From assembly GCA_963738365.1 (NCBI GenBank), contig CAVTWH010000010.1:310001-374000 (forward strand): 64,000 bases of DNA, given 5' to 3'. The notes under the pieces are model-generated. The model had not been told where the DNA came from. It worked only from the letters and a program-made list of their open reading frames with translations, and made no database searches. Source of the DNA: CAVTWH01 sp963738365. Its GTDB lineage: Bacteria; Actinomycetota; Actinomycetes; Mycobacteriales; Micromonosporaceae. A program made the position numbers and the translations under genes. Positions 25,586 to 34,863 of this stretch are shown here, one piece after another (the stretch's first letter is position 1; each line of letters starts with the position of its first letter).

Positions 25586-26050
25586 TCAGTACTCGCCTTT
25601 GATGACGAAGTACGTGCCACGGATGGTGCCGGCAAGTTTGGACCGCTGGCGGGCGAACTTGAAGCGGTCGGCCAGCTCGTCCGGGACCTCCATTCCGTCC
25701 GAGAGCTTGAAGCCGACGGCTCGCTTCCCGCCGTCGGCGAGGGTGTAGAGCACGTTGATGGACAGGCCCGACTCGTAGAAGACGTAGGTCCAGCGGACGC
25801 CGTCGACCTCGAAGGACGTTGCCTGCAGCGGCCGGGAGCCGATGACGAGGTCCCGTTCCTCCCGGAGGATGCGGTGCACGTAGGCCACCGCGTCCTTCGC
25901 CGTCGCCGCCGGCTCGACCGTGAATACGTGGTTGTACTTGTTCCTGAAGTAGCGGGCCTCGTTGGCACGCAGACCGGCGAGGGCCTCGGCAACCGGTGAC
26001 GACTCCAGGCCTGTGGTGGAGACGCTCTCGAAATCGACAACGTACGACAC
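25586..26050 (-). CDS. conserved hypothetical protein, unknown function
   Basis: 154 residues, soluble. GTG at 26048-26050 follows AAGGAGCGCAC, a good ribosome site. Central features are ARYFRNKYNHVFTVEPAAT, VRWTYVFYESGLSINVLYTL and DGMEVPDELADRFKFARQ. The mix of basic and aromatic residues and the lower GC content resemble phage or accessory genes, but I cannot name a family. It lies between a RelE remnant and the small gene at 25263, within the accessory patch. Confidence 0.65.
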   Translation of the reverse strand: MSYVVDFESVSTTGLESSPVAEALAGLRANEARYFRNKYNHVFTVEPAATAKDAVAYVHRILREERDLVIGSRPLQATSFEVDGVRWTYVFYESGLSINVLYTLADGGKRAVGFKLSDGMEVPDELADRFKFARQRSKLAGTIRGTYFVIKGEY

Positions 26051-26125
26051 GTGCGCTCCTTCGGTCAGCTCACGGACAGTCTGTACCGGCGTGCTGGACG
26101 TTGAACCTGAATTCGACCGGTCAGG

Positions 26126-26215
26126 TCACCGATAAACATCTCGGCGATGCTGGACGGTCACCATCCCGACGACAATCCGCTGGTCGAAGATCTTGTAGAT
26201 CACCCTGAACTCGCA
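26126..26215 (-). pseudogene. C-terminal remnant of a RelE/ParE-family toxin gene
   Basis: About 29 codons ending at TGA 26126-26128 read CEFRVIYKIFDQRIVVGMVT then VQHRRDVYR, which matches the characteristic RelE C-terminus (yRVIYeI...V.HRR.VYR). An in-frame stop lies just upstream, and the toxin's N-terminal half is not recognisable in any frame, so this is a decayed copy rather than a gene with one error. No antitoxin partner was found next to it. Confidence 0.6.
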
Positions 26216-26328
26216 AGGCCGGCGTCAGGTTCAGCCTCAAGCGCCAGGTACCCGTCCGTGAGAAAGAAGGCCTGGCCCAGCGTGAGGCTCTCAGGCAGTT
26301 GCCTGTCGACGAGCCCATTCGCGCAATC

Positions 26329-26643
26329 TCAAGCGATCTTGAGCGGCTGGATGGCATCGAGCTCGGCCTGGATCTGGTCCTCTTGGACATCCAGGTTGTA
26401 CTGGTCCTGCAGGTTCAGCCAGAACTGAGCCGAGGTGCCGAAGTACCTGCTCAGCCGAAGGGCCGTGTCAGCGGTGATCGAGCGCTTGCCGTGGACGATC
26501 TCGTTGATCCGGCGCGGCGGCACCCCGATGGCGACCGCAAGCCTGTTCTGGGTGATCTCGAACCCCCTGATGAAGTCCTCCATCAGCACCTCGCCCGGGT
26601 GGACGGGGTCCAACTTGTCAGTGATGGTCGACAACTTCGACAT
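26329..26643 (-). CDS. higA: HigA-type antitoxin
   Basis: 104 residues from ATG at 26641-26643 (an earlier start at 26652 is possible). The HigA/VapI XRE domain is clear: PVHPGEVLMEDFIRG, TQNRLAVAIGVPPRRINEIV, HGKRSITADTALRLSRYFG and SAQFWLNLQDQYNL. It would neutralise the toxin encoded just upstream and repress the operon. The order toxin first, antitoxin second is the usual higBA arrangement, and the two genes overlap. A candidate operator is at 26908-26943. Confidence 0.92.
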   Translation of the reverse strand: MSKLSTITDKLDPVHPGEVLMEDFIRGFEITQNRLAVAIGVPPRRINEIVHGKRSITADTALRLSRYFGTSAQFWLNLQDQYNLDVQEDQIQAELDAIQPLKIA

Positions 26644-26899
26644 CCTCAGCACCTCCGTCCTTCCACACGAAGCAGATCCGCCACTGGCCGTTGATCCTGA
26701 TGCTGTGTTGACCCTTACGGTCGCCCTTCAGCGCCTCCAGGCGGTTGCCGGGCGGAACGCGAAGGTCGTCCAGGGTGAGCGCCGAACCGACTTGCCTCAG
26801 CTTTCGCAGGGCCACCTGATGGATCCGCGGATCAATCGAGGCGACTCGTTCCCTGCTCCAGAGTCGCTCGGTGTCCTTGTTGCCGAACGATCTGATCAC
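26618..26899 (-). CDS. higB: HigB-type toxin (RelE/ParE superfamily)
   Basis: 93 residues, GTG at 26897-26899. Seen: MIRSFGNKDTERLWSRERV-like N-terminus, PPGNRLEALKGDRKGQHSIR and NGQWRICFVWKDGGAEDVEV, typical of the plasmid-maintenance killer family. HigB cleaves mRNA on the ribosome. It overlaps higA. The start lies 33 bases past the ychF stop on the same strand, so the operon promoter must sit at the very end of ychF. Confidence 0.92.
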   Translation of the reverse strand: MIRSFGNKDTERLWSRERVASIDPRIHQVALRKLRQVGSALTLDDLRVPPGNRLEALKGDRKGQHSIRINGQWRICFVWKDGGAEDVEVVDHH

Positions 26900-26907
26900 G
26901 GAGCAAG

Positions 26908-26932
26908 CGTATAACGCGTCGCGTCATTAACG

Positions 26933-26943
<11 letters not shown>
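26908..26943. promoter_or_regulatory. candidate HigA operator overlapping the ychF stop codon
   Basis: A perfect 6-bp inverted repeat with 5-base spacer, TTAACG-CTATA-CGTTAA, lies at 26927-26943, and a related imperfect repeat cgtataacg / cgctatacg spans 26908-26916 and 26931-26939. Both lie just upstream of the higB start, and TTAAC-type half-sites are known for some HigA proteins. The TAG of ychF (26933-26935) is inside. Function inferred from position and symmetry. Confidence 0.6.
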
Positions 26944-28018
<1,075 letters not shown>

Positions 28019-28232
28019 GGACAGGAATCTTACGTCTCGACAACTCCGGTGGGTCCGGGCGCACATCCGCGGTCGCTGGCCGTCCCGGCACACTCGCCAG
28101 TCCGGCGACGGGGTCTCCGCAATGCCGGTCGGGGCGGACGATGAGGGATGATACAGATATATCAGGCAGGCCTGGTTATCGGCAGGATGACGCCGTCGCC
28201 ACCCGGACCGCCCCGGCGTCGTTGTCCCTTCT

Positions 28233-28841
28233 GTGACAACACAGCCCCATGTGACCCCTACCCAGACGCCGGAGTACGCCCAACGGCTCACCCGCCTCAG
28301 CGAGGCCCGCTGGAAACGGATGCTCGGCGCCCAGACGCCGTACCGGTGGAACGTGCGCCGGCTGGACCTCGGCTGGACCCTCGACGTGGGCTGCGGCATT
28401 GGCCGCAACCTCGATCACCTCGGCGGGCACGGGGTCGGCGTGGACCACAACGCCGACTCGGTGGCCCAGGCCCGCGCCCGGGGCCTGATCGCCTTCACCG
28501 TGGCCGACTTCTTCGCCTCCCGGTTCGCCGAGCCGGAGGCGTTCGACTCGCTGCTCGCCGCGCACCTGGTCGAGCACCTGATCCCCGGCGACGCGGCGGA
28601 CATCCTGCGCGGCTACCTGAAGTTCGTCCGGCCCGGCGGCCGGGCCGTCTTCATCACCCCGCAGGAGAAGGGGTACGCCAGCGACGGTACGCACGTCACC
28701 TGGAGCGACTTCACCCAGCTGCGCCGCCTCGCCGACGATCTCGGGCTGCAGGTCGAGCGGGAGTACTCGTTCCCGCTGCCGCGCAACGCCGGCCGGTTCT
28801 TCACCTACAACGAGTTCGTCCTCGTCGCCCGCCTGCCCTGA
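28233..28841 (+). CDS. class I SAM-dependent methyltransferase
   Basis: 202 residues. Motif I is LDVGCGIGRNLDHL (residues ~50-63), followed by GVDHNADSVAQARARG for motif II and LRGYLKFVRPGGRAVFITP for the post-motif region. The substrate cannot be told from sequence. Divergent from ychF with a 214-base gap; GTG at 28233 is used, although the ribosome site is weak. A strong bidirectional hairpin separates its stop from the opposing membrane protein gene. Confidence 0.85.
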   Translation: MTTQPHVTPTQTPEYAQRLTRLSEARWKRMLGAQTPYRWNVRRLDLGWTLDVGCGIGRNLDHLGGHGVGVDHNADSVAQARARGLIAFTVADFFASRFAEPEAFDSLLAAHLVEHLIPGDAADILRGYLKFVRPGGRAVFITPQEKGYASDGTHVTWSDFTQLRRLADDLGLQVEREYSFPLPRNAGRFFTYNEFVLVARLP

Positions 28842-28928
28842 GCCGACCGGGGCGGGCTGTCCCTGAGCCGGCCGGGTGCGGCTGTTCCGGAGTCGACCGG
28901 ACCCGTGGACCGTCGACCGGACCTGTGG

Positions 28929-28963
28929 ACCGGGGCCGTCGCCCGTCGGGTGACGGCCCCGGT
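28929..28963. terminator. bidirectional hairpin between methyltransferase and GT-C gene
   Basis: Perfect 12-bp stem (accggggccgtc / gacggccccggt) with an 11-base loop, between the stop at 28841 and the opposing TGA at 28964. Just upstream, gtggaccg is repeated at short distance. Likely the shared terminator. Confidence 0.78.
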
Positions 28964-30760
28964 TCAGCCCGTGGAGATCCGTCGCCAGACCGACCAGGAC
29001 TGGGCGGTGGAGCCACCGATGCGGTACCAGCCCCAGCGGGTGCCGTCCCAGTCGCGTACCGGGTCGGGGAAGCCGGACGGGGCGACCACCACGGTCGCCG
29101 TCGGACCCGGCCCCTCCACCTCGTCGTCGAACCCTTGCAGCGGCGCCCAGCTGACCTCGCGGGCGTCGTTGTAGCGGACCGTCCACGGCACCCGACGCGA
29201 CACCGCCACCAGGTCGCCCTCGTGCACCCCGAGCGCGGCCAGCGTCGGGCCGGTGCGGTACTGCGGCACCACCATCGGTTCGCTGATCCGGGTGGTGATC
29301 TGCGCCAGCGCCACCGCGTTGACGGCCAGCAGGGCGCCCAGCGCGTACCCGCCCAGCCGCGGGACGCGCAGCCCCACGGCGGCGACCAGCAGCAGGCCGT
29401 CGGCCGCCGCGCTGGCCCGCAGCAGCCCCAGCCGGGACCAGCGCCCGGACAGGAAGCTGCCCTCCGGCGCGTCGAAGGCCAGGAACCACTGGTGCGCCAG
29501 CTCGCCGTGGAAGCGCACCAGCACCAGGCCGGCCAGGGCCGCCATCAGCAGCGCCCCGGCCGCCGCCGGGGCCAGTGCCCAGGCGGCGGCGCGGGCCGCG
29601 GGCCGGCGCCGCCGCCGCGGATCGGGTACCAGCGCGGCCACCCCCACCAGCAGCCAGTACGGGGCGAGGAAGGCCACGTAGCGCGGGTACACGTGGTAGG
29701 TGATCCGGTTGTCCGGTGGCAGCGCGGCCGCGGTGAGCAGCACGACGCCCAGGGTGGCGCCCAGCCCGGCGAGGGTCACCAGGGCGGCCGGGTCCGGTCG
29801 GCGCAGCCGGCGCAGCACCAGCCCGGCGCCGGCGAGCAGGCCGACCGCGCCCAGCCCCCAGGTACCGATCATGAGGGACCAGAGCTGGCCGGCGCCGTCC
29901 ACGACGGCCCGGCTCAGCCCACCGACCGAGGTCAGCATGTGCACCGTGTGCCCGGTGGCGCTGCGCCCGTCGAGTACCAGGTCGCGGCCCACGTACCCGG
30001 CCAGCGCGCGGGTCAGCGGCGCCGCCAGCGCGGTCACCGCGAGCGAGGTGGCGGCCTGCCGGGCCGGTACCAGCCGGCGCACAGCGGCCAGCACGACCAC
30101 CCCGACGTGGACGGCCGCCACGACGGTGAACCGCACGTGCACGGTGTACCCGTAGCCGACCGCTGCTCCCGCGCCGACCGCCCAGGCCCACCGGGCCGCC
30201 GGACGGGTCCCGGTCAGCCAGCAGTGCAGGGCGAGCAGCCAGGCCAGCGCCAGCGGCGCGCAGACGGCGTCGGAGAGGGCGAACTCGCCGTAGAAGGCCA
30301 CCGCCGGCAGCGAGGCGGCCAGCGCGGCGGCGCCCAGCGCCCAGCCGGGCGCCAGCCGCAGCGCCCGCCGGGCCAGGTGGTACGCCAGCGGCAGCGTCGC
30401 CGAGCCGAGCAGCGCGTTGAGCAACTGCACCCGCCGGTAGACGCCGAAGGCGTCCCAGCCGAACCAGTACGCGGGGGTGATCAGCAGGCTGTAGCCGTAC
30501 CGGGCGAAGTCGCTGTTCTGGCTGCTGTGCCCGCCCGGGCCGCCGGCCAGGACCCGGGCCGCGATCAGGTACCCGTCCTCGTCGCCGTGCGCCGCCGGGG
30601 CGTCCAGGTGCCGGGCCAGCCAGAGCCGCCACAGCACCTGCACCGCGTACCCGAGCAGAACCGCGCCCACGATCACCCAGCGCGCACCGCGCCGACGGGC
30701 CGGACCGGCCGCCGCGGTCAGCGACACGCCGGACGGACGCCTGGCCACCGTGACTACCAT
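28964..30760 (-). CDS. polytopic membrane glycosyltransferase-like protein (GT-C/ArnT-like)
   Basis: 598 residues with about a dozen hydrophobic segments and a soluble C-terminal domain of ~100 residues. The first extracytoplasmic loop has HGDEDGYLIAARVLAG, where acidic residues match the catalytic Asp/Glu region of GT-C enzymes that use polyprenyl-phosphate sugars. Further down RYGYSLLITPAYWFGWDAFG and a central YVAFLAPYWLLVGVAALV are visible. Predicted to add a sugar to an extracytoplasmic acceptor. ATG at 30758-30760 with a GGGGGGTGG stretch upstream. The acceptor and donor are unknown. Confidence 0.68.
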   Translation of the reverse strand: MVVTVARRPSGVSLTAAAGPARRRGARWVIVGAVLLGYAVQVLWRLWLARHLDAPAAHGDEDGYLIAARVLAGGPGGHSSQNSDFARYGYSLLITPAYWFGWDAFGVYRRVQLLNALLGSATLPLAYHLARRALRLAPGWALGAAALAASLPAVAFYGEFALSDAVCAPLALAWLLALHCWLTGTRPAARWAWAVGAGAAVGYGYTVHVRFTVVAAVHVGVVVLAAVRRLVPARQAATSLAVTALAAPLTRALAGYVGRDLVLDGRSATGHTVHMLTSVGGLSRAVVDGAGQLWSLMIGTWGLGAVGLLAGAGLVLRRLRRPDPAALVTLAGLGATLGVVLLTAAALPPDNRITYHVYPRYVAFLAPYWLLVGVAALVPDPRRRRRPAARAAAWALAPAAAGALLMAALAGLVLVRFHGELAHQWFLAFDAPEGSFLSGRWSRLGLLRASAAADGLLLVAAVGLRVPRLGGYALGALLAVNAVALAQITTRISEPMVVPQYRTGPTLAALGVHEGDLVAVSRRVPWTVRYNDAREVSWAPLQGFDDEVEGPGPTATVVVAPSGFPDPVRDWDGTRWGWYRIGGSTAQSWSVWRRISTG

Positions 30761-30875
30761 GCCGCCACCCCCCGGCAGGCCAACGAGCCGACCTCCGGAG
30801 GGGATGCGCCGGTCCCGCACGGCCGTGTCCGAATCCCGCGAGCACCGACCGCCGGGCGGGGTGCAGGATCGGAGC

Positions 30876-32493
30876 ATGCCCAGCGACCACCTCGACTTCG
30901 AGCGCTGCTACCGGGCGGCGGACAGCCGGGACGCCCGGTTCGACGGCCGGTTCATCACCGCCGTCACCTCCACCGGCATCTACTGCCGCCCGTCCTGCCC
31001 GGCGACCACTCCCAAGCGCGGCAACGTGCGGTTCTACCCGAGCGCGGCGGCCGCCCAGCGGGGCGGATTCCGGGCCTGCAAGCGGTGCCGGCCGGACGCC
31101 GCGCCCGGCTCGCCGGAGTGGGACGTGCGCGCCGACGTGGTCGCCCGCGCGGTGCGGCTCATCGGCGACGGGGTGGTGGACCGGGACGGGGTACCGGCGC
31201 TCGCCGCCCGGCTGGGCTACACCACCCGGCACCTGACCCGGATGGTCACCGCCGAACTCGGCGCCGGCCCGCTGGCGCTGGCCCGGGCGCAGCGGGCGCA
31301 GACCGCGCGGCTGCTCATCGAGACCACCGACCTGGGGCTGACCGAGATCGCGTTCGCCGCCGGCTTCGGCTCGGTGCGGCAGTTCAACGACACGGTACGG
31401 GAGGTCTTCGCCGCCGCCCCCACGCAGCTGCGGCTGGCCGCCCGGGGGCGCCGACCCGCCCCCGACGCCGACACCGGGACCACCGTCGAACTCCGGCTGC
31501 CCTACCGGGAGCCGCTGCACGCCGGGGCGCTGCTGGACTTCCTGGCGCTGCGCGCCGTCGACGGCGTCGAGCGCCTGGACGCCGACGGGTACGCCCGCGC
31601 GCTGGCCCTGCCCCGCGGCGCGGCCACCGTGCTGTTGCAGCCCCGCCCCGGCTACGTCCACGCCACCCTCGCCCTCGTTGACCTGCGTGACCTGGCCCCG
31701 GCGGTGGCGCGCTGCCGGCGCCTGCTGGACCTGGACGCCGACCCGGAGGCGGTGGACGGCGTCCTGGCCGCCGACCCGGCGCTGGCCGAGGACGTCCGCA
31801 AGGAGCCCGGCGTCCGGGTGCCGCGCACCGTGGACGGCTTCGAGCTGGCGCTGCGCGCGGTCGTCGGGCAGCAGGTCTCGGTGGCCAGCGCCCGGGGTGT
31901 GCTGGCCCGACTGGTCCGGGCGCTCGGCACGCCGACCCCGGCGATGGTGCTCGGCGCGGGCACGCCGACCCCGGCGGTGGTGCCCGGCGCGCAAACCCCC
32001 CACGGCACGCCCGGCACGCACCAACCCGACCGCACACCCGATGGGCTGCCAGCGATCGGTGGCCACGCCGGACTGCCGCCGCCGGGCGCGCCGGGTGTGA
32101 CCGGCCAGCAGCCGCTGCGGGCTTTCCCGGGCGCCGACGCGGTGGCCGGTGCGCCGGACGCCGCACTGCGGATGCCGGCCAGCCGGCGCCGCACCGTCCG
32201 GGCGCTGGCCAGCGCGGTGGCCAGTGGCGAACTGGTGCTGGACAGCGGCGTGGACCGGGCCGAGGCCGAGGCGGCGCTGCTGCGGCTGCCGGGCATCGGG
32301 CCGTGGACGGCCAACCTCATCCTGATGCGGGCGCTCAGCGACCCGGACATCTTCTCCCTCCGACCTGGGGGTACGCCGGGGCGCCGCGGCGCTCGGGCTG
32401 CCCGACGATCCGACCGCTCTGGACAGGCACGCGCGGCGCTGGCGCCCCTGGCGCTCGTACGCGGTGCTGCGACTGTGGAGGCGACACCCGTGA
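30876..32493 (+). pseudogene. alkA: Ada N-domain/AraC-HTH/AlkA fusion, DNA-3-methyladenine glycosylase, one apparent frameshift
   Basis: Residues 1-70: an Ada metal-binding N-terminal domain with STGIYCRPSCPATTP and FRACKRCRPDAAP (four Cys). Residues ~80-185: an AraC-type HTH (LTEIAFAAGFGSVRQFNDTV). From ~205: AlkA N-terminal and glycosylase domains (TVDGFELALRAVVGQQVSVA, and LLRLPGIGPWTANLILMRAL with the HhH motif). After DPDIF the frame shifts at about 32355; the expected end (RGAAALGLPDDPTALDRHAR, then SYAVLRLWRRHP) reads in another frame to TGA 32491-32493. The length is a multiple of three plus one. Residues ~350-412 are a Pro/Gly/Thr-rich insertion not seen in ordinary AlkA. Coupled to ogt. 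Confidence 0.85.
31926..31991 (+). repeat. 33-bp direct repeat within the alkA insertion
   Basis: Two adjacent 33-base units (31926-31958 and 31959-31991) differ at two positions and encode GTPTPAMVLGA and GTPTPAVVPGA. They start the low-complexity insertion that splits the AlkA glycosylase domain. In frame. Confidence 0.95.
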
Positions 32494-32975
32494 AGACCAC
32501 CATCGACACCCCGCTCGGCCCGTTCACCCTGCTGCTGCGCGGGCGCACCGTGCTGGCGTCCGGTTTCACGCATGACGAAACGGCGCTCTGGCCGCTGGTC
32601 CACCCCCAGCTGCGCGGACCAGCCGACGGCGACCCGGCAGCGGCCGCCGAAGCGGTCGCCGCATACTTCGACGGCGATATATCCGCACTGGAGCGGGTCG
32701 AGGTGAACCAGCGCAGCGACGGCTCCTACCTGGGTCCGGCCTGGGACACGTTGCGCGAGGTCACACCCGGTACGCCGATCACCTACACCGAATACGCGAG
32801 GCGGACCGGGCGGCCGGCGGCGGTTCGCGCGGCGGCGTCGGCGTGCGCCCGCAACGCGGTGGCGCTGTTCGTACCCTGCCACCGGGTGGTGAGGACCGAC
32901 GGCACCCTCGGTGGTTACCGCTGGGGGCTGGACGTGAAGCGCTTCCTGCTCACCCACGAGAAAACCGGGTCGTGA
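32490..32975 (+). CDS. ogt: methylated-DNA--protein-cysteine methyltransferase
   Basis: 161 residues. The active-site motif is VALFVPCHRVVRTDGTLGGY, with the acceptor Cys in PCHRV. ITYTEYARRTGRPAAVRAAA before it is the DNA-binding helix, and the C-terminal helix ends GGYRWGLDVKRFLL. It directly repairs O6-alkylguanine, and complements the glycosylase upstream. GTG at 32490 overlaps the alkA stop by 4 bases, giving an alkylation-repair operon. Confidence 0.93.
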   Translation: MKTTIDTPLGPFTLLLRGRTVLASGFTHDETALWPLVHPQLRGPADGDPAAAAEAVAAYFDGDISALERVEVNQRSDGSYLGPAWDTLREVTPGTPITYTEYARRTGRPAAVRAAASACARNAVALFVPCHRVVRTDGTLGGYRWGLDVKRFLLTHEKTGS

Positions 32976-33005
32976 CGATCGGCTGCCCCAGGCTACCTTC
33001 GTAAG

Positions 33006-34863
33006 GTGCCGGACTCCTCCCCCACCGATACCGCAGACGGTTCCGAAGGCAGCCCAGACGGCCCCGATTCGCCACCTCACCGGGGTACCGCCGACCCCAC
33101 CGCCAGCCACCCGACCACCGCCGTGCGCAGCCTCTGGCGCATCCGCGGCTACGTCCGCCCGTACCTGCACCACATGGCCTGGATGCTGCTGGCCGCCGCG
33201 GCCGGCACCGGCGCCAGCCTGGCCGTACCCCTGGTGGTGCGCCGAGTGGTGGACGGCCCGGTGCTGCACGGCGACCGGGCCGGGCTCTTCGAACTCGGGG
33301 CGCTCGCGCTGGCCCTCGGGATCGTCGAGGCGGGGCTGGCCTTCATCCGCCGGTGGACCCAGTCGGCCGTGGCGCTGGGCATGGAGTACACCATGCGCAA
33401 CGACCTCTACGCCCACCTGCAGCGGCTGCCGGTCTCCTTCCATGACCAGTGGCAGTCCGGGCAGCTGCTCTCCCGGGCAACCAGCGACCTGGGCACCATC
33501 CGCAGGTTCCTCTCCTTCGGACTGATCTTCCTGGTGGTCAACGTGGCCACCTTCATCACCGTCAGCGTGCTGCTGCTGCGGATGTACTGGCCGCTGGGGC
33601 TGATCGTGGTGGCCAGTGCGGGGCCGTTGTTCCTGGTCAGCCGCAGCTTCACCCGGCACTACCTGGCGGCTGCCCGGCGCATGCAGGACCAGCAGGGCGA
33701 CCTCGCCACCGTGGTGGAGGAGTCGGCCCAGGGCATCCGGGTCGTCAAGGCCTTCGGCCGGGCCCGGCACCTGGCCGCAACGCTTCGACACCGGGGCTGT
33801 CCGGCTGCACGACACCGCCGTCGGCAAGGCCCGCATGCAGGGCCGCACCTGGGCGCAGTTCGACCTGGTGCCCAACGTGACGCTGGCCGCCGTGCTGGTC
33901 TGCGGCGCGCTGGCGGTGGGTACCGGCCGGATCACCGTCGGCGGCCTGGTCGCGTTCGTCTCGCTGCAGCTGATGCTGGTCTGGCCGATCGACGCACTCG
34001 GCTGGATCATCGCCAACGGGCAGGAGGCGGCCACCGCCGCCGACCGGGTCTACGAGGTGTTCGACCAGCGACCGGCCATCGTCGACCGGCCCGGCGCGGT
34101 CGCCGTCGAGCCCACGGAGGTGAGCGGCCGGCTGTGCTTCGAGGGGGTCAGCTTCCACTACCCCGGCGGCCCGCCGATCCTGCGCCGCATCGACCTGGAG
34201 GTGGCCCCGGGCGAGACGGTCGCCGTCGTCGGCATCACCGGCTCCGGCAAGACCACGCTGGCCTGCCTGGTACCCCGGCTCTACGACGTCACCGGCGGGC
34301 GGATCACCATCGACGGCCGGGACGTGCGCGACTACCAGCTGCCCAGCCTGCGCCGGCTGGTCGGGGTGGCGTTCGAGGAGCCGACGCTGTTCTCCATGTC
34401 GGTCCGGGAGAACCTGACCCTGGGGCGGCCGGACGCCAGCGATGCCGACATCGACGAGGCGCTCGCGGTGGCCCAGGCGGAGTTCGTCCGGGAGCTGCCG
34501 TGGGGCCTGGACACCCGGGTCGGCGAGCAGGGGTTGTCGCTCTCCGGCGGGCAGCGGCAGCGACTGGCGCTGGCCCGCGCCGTGCTCGGCAAGCCCCGCG
34601 TGCTGATCCTGGACGACCCGCTCTCCGCGCTGGACGTGCACACCGAGGCGCTGGTGGAGGAGGCGCTCAGCCGGGTGCTGGCCGGCACCACCGCGCTGAT
34701 CGTGGTGCACCGGCCCTCCACGGTCGCCCTGGCCGACCGGGTGGCGCTGCTGCGCGACGGGGAACTGGTGGCCGTCGGTACCCACTCGGAGCTGCTGGCC
34801 GGCGTGCCCGACTACCGCGCGGTGCTCTCCGCCGAGGCGGCCGACCAGGAGGTGTCGGCATGA
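33006..34863 (+). pseudogene. ABC exporter half-transporter A (degenerate ATP site), one apparent frameshift
   Basis: GTG at 33006. N-terminal transmembrane domain (residues ~40-330) and an ATP-binding domain. The frame shifts at about 33779, in the cytoplasmic loop after VVEESAQGIRVVKAFGRARH; the rest (RFDTGAVRLHDTAVGKARMQ onward) reads in another frame, consistent with one extra base. Walker A GITGSGKTT is at 34231-34257. The signature is canonical LSGGQ, but the Walker B end is ILDDPLSALD: Asp where the catalytic Glu normally is. This marks the degenerate site of a heterodimeric exporter. The stop overlaps the start of the partner gene by ATGA. Confidence 0.85.

Noticed and set aside
32350..32493. 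A single protein fusing AlkA to Ogt in one frame
   Set aside because: The frame continues only because of the shift near 32355. The expected AlkA end reads in another frame, and Ogt has its own GTG start overlapping that stop.
28176..34034. A 1,952-codon open frame on the minus strand
   Set aside because: It spans methyltransferase, glycosyltransferase, alkA and ABC genes on both strands, has Arg/Pro/Gly-rich shadow composition, and no domain. An artefact of high GC.
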